DNA of 64,000 nt from Sporodiniella umbellata. Lineage: Eukaryota; Mucoromycota; Mucoromycetes; Mucorales; Rhizopodaceae. Of this stretch, positions 54,755 through 64,000 are shown in pieces; position 1 is the first letter of the stretch; the number at the start of each line of letters is the position of its first letter. Under the pieces are notes generated by a model. The model did not search any database and was not told where the DNA came from. It saw only the letters and a program-made list of their open reading frames with translations. The position numbers and the translations under genes were made by a program. The stretch covers positions 186,501-250,500 of the forward strand of contig JAIXMR010000021.1 of the NCBI GenBank assembly GCA_025677835.1, in the 5' to 3' direction.

Positions 54755-56267
54755 ATGAACTGCAATACCAAATACTGCTACAGACATACCCCGGAATTGA
54801 TTCAGAACAGAGATAAGGATGACTTTACACTATTCAAACTACAACAGGTTCGTCTTGTTTAGCTTCTTTTAGCTTATTTTTAACGTTTCACTTCAGGAAG
54901 TGGACCAACTGTCCCCTACAGAACAGCAGCTTGTACATACATCATGGCAACTATTCAAACAATCTTCAGCCACCTCTCGTTTGCTTATCTTGAAGGGGAT
55001 CCTGGCAAGCGCCTGTACACCTCAACTCTCCTTTCTCTCAAATTCAGTGGCCCCCCTTCTTAGTGCCGATTTTAGCTTAATATTTCCTAGAGAAATTACC
55101 ATTCAAATATTTCGATACCTTGACGCAACATCCCTTTGTTCAGCAGCTCAAGTGAATAGCCGATGGAGACATATAGCGGACGATGATACCCTTTGGCACC
55201 GTCTTTGTGAGCAACACATCAACAAAAAATGCACACGATGTGGATGGGGCCTTCCGCTGCTGCCCGTTGTTCGAAAACGCTCCCACGAAGATATGTTTGA
55301 AGAGAGCAACAAACGAAAAAGACCTTGGAAAGAAGTATACAGCGAACGATTGATAGTGGAGCGACACTGGCGTCGTAATACGGCCAAACATTACACATTA
55401 AAACGAGAACATAAAGGAGCCATCAGCTGTTTGCAGATCTCTGAAAAAAACAGCCTCATGATGACCGGATCTCTCGACAAAACGGTAACTGTCTGGAATA
55501 CAGAAACTGGGGAGGTTCTTAGACAACTCAAAGGCCACTCTAGAGCTATTCGCACACTCCAGTTCGATGATACCAAGTTGGTCACAGGTTCTATGGACCA
55601 TACACTCCGGATCTGGAACTACCATACTGGCCAATGCATCCGTACTTTAGAAGGACATACAGACGGCGTAATTCATTTACACTTCAACTGTCGCTTGCTT
55701 GCAAGCGGATCTGCAGATGCCACCATCAAAGTCTGGAACTTTCAAACTGGTGAATGCTTTACTCTAACTGGACATACCAAGGCCGTGCACCATGTGCAAA
55801 TCCACCAAACCACACTGATATCCTCGTCGGAGGACGGTACAATCCGCTTATGGGATCTCGATAAGCGTCTCTGTACACGCACTCTTCATGGACATATGGC
55901 TCCTGTAACAACCGCAATTCCCAATATGCCTGGATTCTTGCACAACTACTCTAACAAACGTGAAGAAATCCTGATTTCTAGCTCTTTAGATAATACCATC
56001 AAAGTTTGGTCTCTTAAGACTGGAGAATGCCTTCAAACTCTATTTGGACATATCCAAGGCATTGGCGCCTTGGCTTACGATAAACTAAGGCTAGTCTCTG
56101 GCTCACAAGACGGATCTATCAAGCTATGGGACAGCCAAAATGGACTACCCATGTATTCTTTACAGCCCAATACAGCGCCAGTAACAGCTGTAGGTCTAAG
56201 CGACACCAAAGTTATTAGTGCTGATAACCAAGGCGATATTCATGTATGGGACTTCCGTTGTACTTGA
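54755..56267 (+). CDS. sconB: F-box/WD40 protein, sconB/Met30 type
   Basis: Substrate receptor of an SCF ubiquitin ligase that restrains the sulfur-assimilation activator (Met4/CYS3 type). Exon 1 54755-54847 (MNCNTKYCYRHTPELIQNRD), intron 54848-54896, exon 2 to the stop. CYRHTPE matches the conserved N-terminal box. F-box: FPREITIQIFRYLDATSLCS with AAQVNSRWRHIADDDTLW; then CTRCGWGLPLL, a Met30/sconB hallmark. Seven or eight WD repeats follow, e.g. GSLDKTVTVWN, GSMDHTLRIWN, GSADATIKVWN, SSEDGTIRLWD, SSLDNTIKVWS, GSQDGSIKLWD. About 486 residues. Converges on RSP5. Confidence 0.9.
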
Positions 56268-56395
56268 AAATTTAATAGCAATAACCAAAAAAAAAAAAAA
56301 AAAAAAAAACACTTGATTCGTGTGTTAATGTATATTTTGATAATAATAAATACTTTTAAAAAGTTGTGTATACAAAAACCAATAAAAAAATACCC

Positions 56396-58932
<2,537 letters not shown>

Positions 58933-58960
58933 GCTGTAATGTTCGTTTACAATTAAGGTT

Positions 58961-58999
<39 letters not shown>

Positions 59000-60189
59000 C
59001 ACACAAAAAAAAAAAAAAAGAGAGAAAAGTCCCCTACTAACGTATTTTTACTTCAAATTGAGACTGTTCTCAAAATAAATCGAATTCATGATCAGACCTT
59101 AAAACGTATAAGAAAATCACAACGAAGTCCATATTTAGGCAACTCAAGACAAGCTTTGATTCACAGCTGTTGTCTCTATTGGGCAGCCCATATTAATATT
59201 TTACAAAGACATGAAGCATTGACTCCAAGATAAAGACACTAGCAATCTACTTGATCTTTGTAAATGGTGTTTTTAGACCTGAGACTTGATTGAAGACCAA
59301 AAAAGAGAGAAAACAGACTTTGTACAAGCGATCACAAATAGTGAAAATGGAGCTACTATATGAAACTTTATCCCAAGTATTCCATAGTAACAAACTCAAT
59401 GACATCCCTTCGCCTTGAATATACGCTAACATTAATAATAAACTACTCTTATTAATTAATATGGAAAAATTGTACACCAAAACCGTTTCAAAATAGCTCA
59501 TCAACTTTATTGGGTCTTGCCTTTTGTTATAATGTGTTCCCCTTCAACATCGCTACGCATAACCCACATTTACCCAGTATACTCGAAATAAGATAAACTG
59601 TCTGATTGATACATCTGTATAGGATACTAACCTGAGAGTAATTGATTATACGCAACGGAAAGAAAAACGTGGGTATTTGCGCATTTTTTCTTCTTGATCT
59701 CCATTGTTTATTTACCTTATAAGTCACGGAAAAAATACGCTTAAGCGGTGTGCAAGCTAAAATACAGGTCTTCCCAGGTAATGCCTTTAATTATGCAAGT
59801 TTTTTTTTTTTTTTTTGAGAAAAAAATCAAAGATAAAGCTAGCAAACTAAATGGTTTTATCGACTGTAATATCTACGTAATAGCAAAAATACCAAAGACT
59901 CGGTGGCCGTTGCGCAGAAATGGAAAACTACATATGGCAACTGATCAAAGTACTTTATATACTCCGTAAAAACAACAACGATATGTATTCAATAACGAAA
60001 AATCGTTATATGAAGTAAACGAGAATTCATTTTGCGCAAAAAGAAAGAAAAAGGGGGCGGGAAGAATCTGTTTATACATGTCTTTTCTATGTTTGATACA
60101 GCAAAAGGAAAGAAGCCCCTCTGTTGAAATCAAAACTCTTTGTTCAAAAACCTGGGACAAATAGCTGCTCCGCTAAATAATGGGATTTG
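58933..60189. other. 1.3-kb divergent spacer
   Basis: Between RSP5 and TFIIA-gamma. (TA)n at 58962-59000, A run at 59006-59020, T run at 59798-59815. A short frame at 59094-59233 reads LKRIRKSQRSPYLGNSRQAL and further but I do not recognise it. Nothing else supported. Confidence 0.45.
58962..59000. repeat. (TA)n microsatellite upstream of RSP5
   Basis: About 39 nt of alternating TA with one GTA break, 30-68 nt before the RSP5 ATG; it could serve as the TATA region. Confidence 0.85.
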
Positions 60190-60228
60190 ATTGGTCCATG
60201 CGTAGTGCCAAGCCATCCCTATAAATAG
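60190..60228 (+). promoter_or_regulatory. promoter of the TFIIA-gamma gene
   Basis: Reverse CCAAT (ATTGG, 60190-60194) and TATAAATAG (60220-60228), the latter 67 nt before the ATG. Confidence 0.6.
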
Positions 60229-60294
60229 TGAGAAGCGCAACTTTTTATCAAGAATACGTACCCTTTTGCTTCCCTCCTACTCACTTCTTGCACT

Positions 60295-60739
60295 ATGTCC
60301 ACCACACCTTTTTACGAACTCTACCGTCGATCAAGGTAAGCACTGCACATTCTCACAATCGACATGCGTTTAAGTAAATCTAGCATTGGCATGGCTTTGA
60401 CTGATTCGTTGGATGAATTAATTCAAAGCGGACATATTAACCCTCAACTGGCTATGCGCGTATTGATGACTTTTGACAGAAGCATCTCTGAAGCACTGTC
60501 ACAGATCGTTAAAAATAAAGCAACCATTAAAGTAATTTACGAAAAAAGAAACAATTGCACACTGCTTATAGTATTTTGATTGTTTGTGCATATAGGGCCA
60601 TTTGCATACATACCGCTTCTGCGATGAAGTATGGACTTTTATAGTTGAAAATCCAAACTTCAAGTTTGACCAAGAGCACGTTTCGGCTGATAAAGTGAAG
60701 ATTGTTGCTTGTAATGTCAAACGTCCTGGAGAACAGTAG
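60295..60739 (+). CDS. TOA2: Transcription factor IIA gamma (small) subunit
   Basis: Small subunit of TFIIA, which stabilises TBP on TATA DNA. Exons 60295-60335, 60384-60531 and 60596-60739 give 110 residues. [53 protein letters not shown], then [20 protein letters not shown] and [20 protein letters not shown]. Every block is diagnostic and size is normal. Its stop is 98 bp from that of the convergent YJU2 gene. Confidence 0.96.
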
Positions 60740-60837
60740 ACAGGCAGTACAATACGCATGTGTTCTCACAATCAATATCAACGATCAATGTATATATAAA
60801 TACATGCATAAAGAAAAAAACTCATTGTCTTTTATTA

Positions 60838-61762
60838 TTATTCTGAGTCGCTATAATTTGCCAATAAAGAAAGTGCCCCCTTTTCTTCTTTTTTTTTCTT
60901 TACAACAATTCCAGCCATCGATTTGTTTACTTCTCTTTTTTTTGAGACAGCGGCTGGTTTGAAAGAGGGTATATCCTTGAGTTGTTTACTTTGGTTTACT
61001 AAAGTGATAGCGTCTGGTTCAGGGTCTTTTAGCTTTCGCACTTGTTCTCCATCTGCACTCTCAAACACAGCTTTAGCTTCTTTTTCATACTCTTCTTCTT
61101 CCTCTTGCATACGAGCGCTGATTTCTTCTTGGTCTTCATTAGAAAACCGATTAAGAACATCATCTACATCCACTCTTTCTGAGCGTGCATTACGAGTTCT
61201 GATTTCGTCTAAAGCATCCAATATATCCATCTCTCTCTTTGAGTCAAGAGTTCTGTTTTCTAGCGCTTTCATAGGATCTTCTTCTTCTGACTCTTCTGAC
61301 TCATTCTTTTCCTCCTCCCCTCTCCATGGTTCAAAGTTTCTACTGGCACCATTTTCAGCAACGTAATCCGTGTTTTTTGGATCGGTTTTGAAAGTGATTT
61401 CTGCAGAGCAACGAGGACATCTACATACTCGTGAGCAGGGGCACACTGAGTATAAAAGGATGAATGACTCCTACCTTATATAAAATCTGAAAATCTTGAT
61501 GTTTAGGTATGTTTCATTTTCCACAGTTTCTTTTCTAGCGTTGAATTTTTTTCCTTTGTAAATGTACTCTCCACAACTTTCACATCGCATAGAAAATGGC
61601 GACATCAAACGGACTTTGTGCTGGAGATCCTTTGGTTTTTTTCTATATATTTGGGAATTAGTTTTTTAGGTGAATTATGAAAGGTGTTTCTTACTGTCGT
61701 GGGATCTGCGATGGATCAAAGTTGGGGGGAAAATATTTGTTGAGTACTTTACGTTCAGACAT
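60838..61762 (-). CDS. YJU2: YJU2/CCDC94-type pre-mRNA splicing factor
   Basis: Step-one factor associated with the Prp19/NTC spliceosome. Exon 1 [20 protein letters not shown]; then [46 protein letters not shown] joined to [20 protein letters not shown] and [10 protein letters not shown]. CxxC pairs (CESC, CPRC) form the zinc centre. The remaining ~200 residues are Glu-rich helices with basic motifs, ending LLANYSDSE. Three exons or more. Size about 290 residues, normal. Secure. Confidence 0.95.
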
Positions 61763-62363
61763 GTTGCAAACTCAAATATAGTGTTAAAAAGAAAAAGAAA
61801 AAATGTCAGTAATCTGTTCCAAGTTAAGCTCAGCTAGATGTGACCGTAAAGACGTTGACTTTGCTCAAGTTCTGCCAAACTCTTCGAATTCTGTTTTGGG
61901 TAGGACCAAATGCAACCTTTGTCTGAAAAAACTCGAAGCTGAACATTTGTTTTAAATTTGTAGGATTGGCAGAATACGCTGTTATATGGATAGGTTCGAT
62001 TAATAGAAGTCTGGTTTTATACTTATTTTTTAGTGAAACTATTTTTTTAATACACTTCTTCTATTTGTTTTTGAAAAAAAAATATAAGAATAACCTTAGC
62101 CCCTTTTGTCAATGCACACTTGGATTTTACAGCTGATTACTAGCCTTTACTGAGAATAAGGTAACAATTAGTAGAACCACAATATTAAGATTAAAATAAA
62201 TAAATAAAAAGAAATATGGTATGTAACTCACTTTTAGTCACATACACTCACCAACATGCTTCCATGTGTTTAAGCTATGTTATTTTAAGTATCAGGCTTT
62301 TATTTAGACACACAGGTTTGCATCTGCTCTTTTCTTTTTTCTGGATAATTTACAGAAAAATAG
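61763..62363. other. spacer, no gene seen
   Basis: YJU2 upstream region and alpha-mannosidase 3' flank. AT-rich, some A runs; no frame or motif stood out. Confidence 0.5.
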
Positions 62364-64000
62364 CTAAAGTAAGGACAATTTGAGAGTGACCACTTCAAAA
62401 GGTTTTAGAATGATGGTAACCCCTCCATCTATCACATTTTGATGCTGAAGCTCTAATATGTCACTACTTAGCATTCCAAAACTATCACTGAATGATTGAC
62501 TATGGTTGTTGACGTTTGCTGTACTAAGAATAGGTATAGATTCCATTTCATCTTCCAATACATTACACTTTGTAACTTTTTGTATTACTTTAGAGCTATT
62601 TTATAGTTAAGATGAACTGTGAATAAAGCCGTCCTTTTGGTTCTGTTTAGTACCTTATGAGTTTAGCTTTTGTACGTCCTCCGTAAGCTTCATACATACG
62701 AACAACAATATCGTTAGAATTTTCTGCTTTCTTTATAGTATCCAGCACTACATTTGGAGCATCCACTATCGACAGCAGCGGGGCTGCACACTCAATCTCA
62801 TGTAGTCTTATTTTAGGAACAACTCTAAAGATACAAAAAGGTTCAATCTTGGAGCTTAGTAAATAATGTTTATACCAACCTTTCTATTAACGGAGAGTTA
62901 AAGTTGTAGCCTTGTCGAACAACATCTGATTGCAAAAAATGATTTGGGTGAGGATATATTGCATATTTGAAAGTATGGTGCCCTATATCGCAATTCAAAT
63001 CAGGAGCTTTGGGCGATCGAAGTAAGGATAGTCGCATAGAATTTCCCAACACTGAGCAACCGTATTTGCAGTCATTTAATATTGCCACGCCATATCCAAA
63101 CTCCGACAGATCCATAAACTTTTGAGCAACAACTTCAAACTTGGCACTATCCCAGCTAGTGTTATAATGTGTGGGTCTTTGAATTGAACCGAATTGGCAT
63201 TCGTAGTTAGCAGTATCGGACATAATGTCCCAAGAGAATTCGACTTTGAGAAACTTGCGATTTTCGTTCCAGTCAACTTCTGTCTCAAAATCCAAACGGC
63301 GCGAGCATGAAGTCAAAACAACAACCTGCCTCAGGCGACTGAATTCTGAAATCTTCTTTTCTATCAAAAGAGAGGCTCTTAAAGGGCCTTGCTCTAAAAT
63401 TTGAACAGAACCAGAATCGATCCGTTGAGGCTTTTCGAGATGATAAATCTCAATATCCCAGGCATCCCAAAATAACGGAATATCTTCGTAAACTTTAAAC
63501 TCGTTACTCAATTCTCCTGGCCTGACCAGATCTCGATCCATTTCTTTGTCATATAACTGCAAAATATGTCCTGATTGATCAAAAGTTACTCTAATAAACC
63601 CATTTTCGATTATAACGCTACTAAGCGAATCAATCTTCACGTTTACAGGTTCATAATCAAGCGGCTGATTAAGAATATAACCTTTAGATCCCATGGCAGG
63701 GACCTTATTTACTATTATTGAATCTAGTTTAAAAATCTACTTAACAATTGCTATTCTTACCATAAACATATGCAGATCTTCCGAAGGCAGAGTATTGACT
63801 TATACTAGGAAGATTATTATTTATGGGTATTTGGATAACCTCAGTTCTCTCCCAAGGTAAAGTGTTTATAATTGCTAGTCCTAGTCGATAGCAATAACGT
63901 TAAGATTAAAAGCGATGGAAAACAAAAGAAGCTGTTACCATGAGTCTCATCAATGACTACATCTTCTTGTAGATTAAATAATTTTTCCAAGTATTCGTTT
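62364..64000 (-). CDS. AMS1: alpha-mannosidase, GH38 (Ams1-like), partial
   Basis: C-terminal half of a GH38 alpha-mannosidase, in yeast the vacuolar enzyme Ams1 that trims free oligomannosides. The gene continues past the right edge, so the catalytic (beta/alpha) domain with the Asp nucleophile is outside. Visible: GYILNQPLDYEPVNVKI, FIRVTFDQSGHILQLYDKEM, FKVYEDIPLFWDAWDIEIYH, LDFETEVDWNENRKFLKVEF, GSIQRPTHYNTSWDSAKFEV, FGYGVAILNDCKYGCSVLGN, LRSPKAPDLNCDIGHHTFKY and the final exon ending VTLKLSLL. VDWNE and LND.KYG are GH38 hallmarks. At least four exons shown. Confidence 0.9.

Noticed and set aside
58985..59233. 82-codon plus-strand frame upstream of TFIIA-gamma
   Set aside because: Begins in the TA repeat and A run; the remaining 45 residues match nothing I know. 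Kept only as a remark in the spacer entry.
60838..61446. [12 protein letters not shown] as a novel Cys-rich motif
   Set aside because: The first Cys residues are translated intron; splicing joins FYIR to CPRC, the normal YJU2 zinc site.

Overview
The window is fungal nuclear DNA. Intron-rich genes (mostly GT-AG introns of about 44-120 bp), fungal-type families (Rtt109 acetyltransferase, Ndt80/PhoG factor, 115-kDa-class NAD-glutamate dehydrogenase, OPT transporter, sconB/Met30), AT-rich spacers and very many A/T homopolymers of 10-40 nt all fit an early-diverging fungus, most likely Mucoromycota (Mucorales-like). That placement is inference from style and gene content; I could not run a search. 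I see no operons, tRNA, rRNA, CRISPR, plasmid or viral genes. The only mobile element is one Tc1/IS630-like transposase with a damaged catalytic triad.

Layout. 1-3.2 kb: SUN-domain nuclear-envelope protein (5' end outside the window) converging on a dienelactone-hydrolase-like enzyme. 3.2-6.1 kb: gene-poor patch with an ORF relic and the transposase. 6.1-8.5 kb: RRM protein (putatively mitochondrial) tail-to-tail with TAM41, 16 bp apart. 9.5-15.2 kb: RPS26, an unknown coiled-coil/acidic protein, GDH2. 15.9-18.3 kb: Ndt80-like factor and a small unknown protein. 19.1-23.5 kb: Tctex-type dynein light chain whose stop overlaps the stop of a large M16 metalloprotease. 23.8-29 kb: RTT109 (divergent from the protease), a disordered protein ending in a CaaX box, an OPT transporter. 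30.4-34 kb: mitochondrial ribosomal protein uL22m and a TMEM106/LEA2-like membrane protein. 36.5-37.6 kb: Ran1/Ksp1-like kinase behind a CCAAT/TATA promoter and a uORF. 38.3-42 kb: USP39/Sad1, PRL-type phosphatase, APC10. 43.2-48.5 kb: eIF2-alpha, BAP31/Yet-like ER protein, DPH3, NDUFS7, a Ser/Thr-rich single-span membrane protein. 48.8-52.2 kb: RPS3, RPL19, MBF1. 52.3-58.9 kb: TBC RabGAP, sconB/Met30 F-box-WD40, Rsp5/Nedd4 ligase. 60.3-64 kb: TFIIA-gamma, YJU2 splicing factor, and the 3' part of an alpha-mannosidase that runs off the end.

Most genes are housekeeping: translation (RPS26, RPS3, RPL19, eIF2-alpha, MBF1, DPH3), splicing (USP39, YJU2), ubiquitin/cell cycle (APC10, sconB, RSP5), mitochondria (TAM41, uL22m, NDUFS7). 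They are not an obvious functional cluster. The more interesting signals are structural: start codons split or immediately followed by introns (RPL19, RPS26, DYNLT), catalytic codons split by introns (RSP5 Cys, M16 His), T(n)A(n) palindromes sitting in introns and twice abutting the 3' splice site, overlapping convergent coding ends, a candidate 19-nt intron, a CIIL-terminated disordered protein, and a PRL phosphatase lacking the usual prenylation box. I did not find a convincing new multi-gene system.
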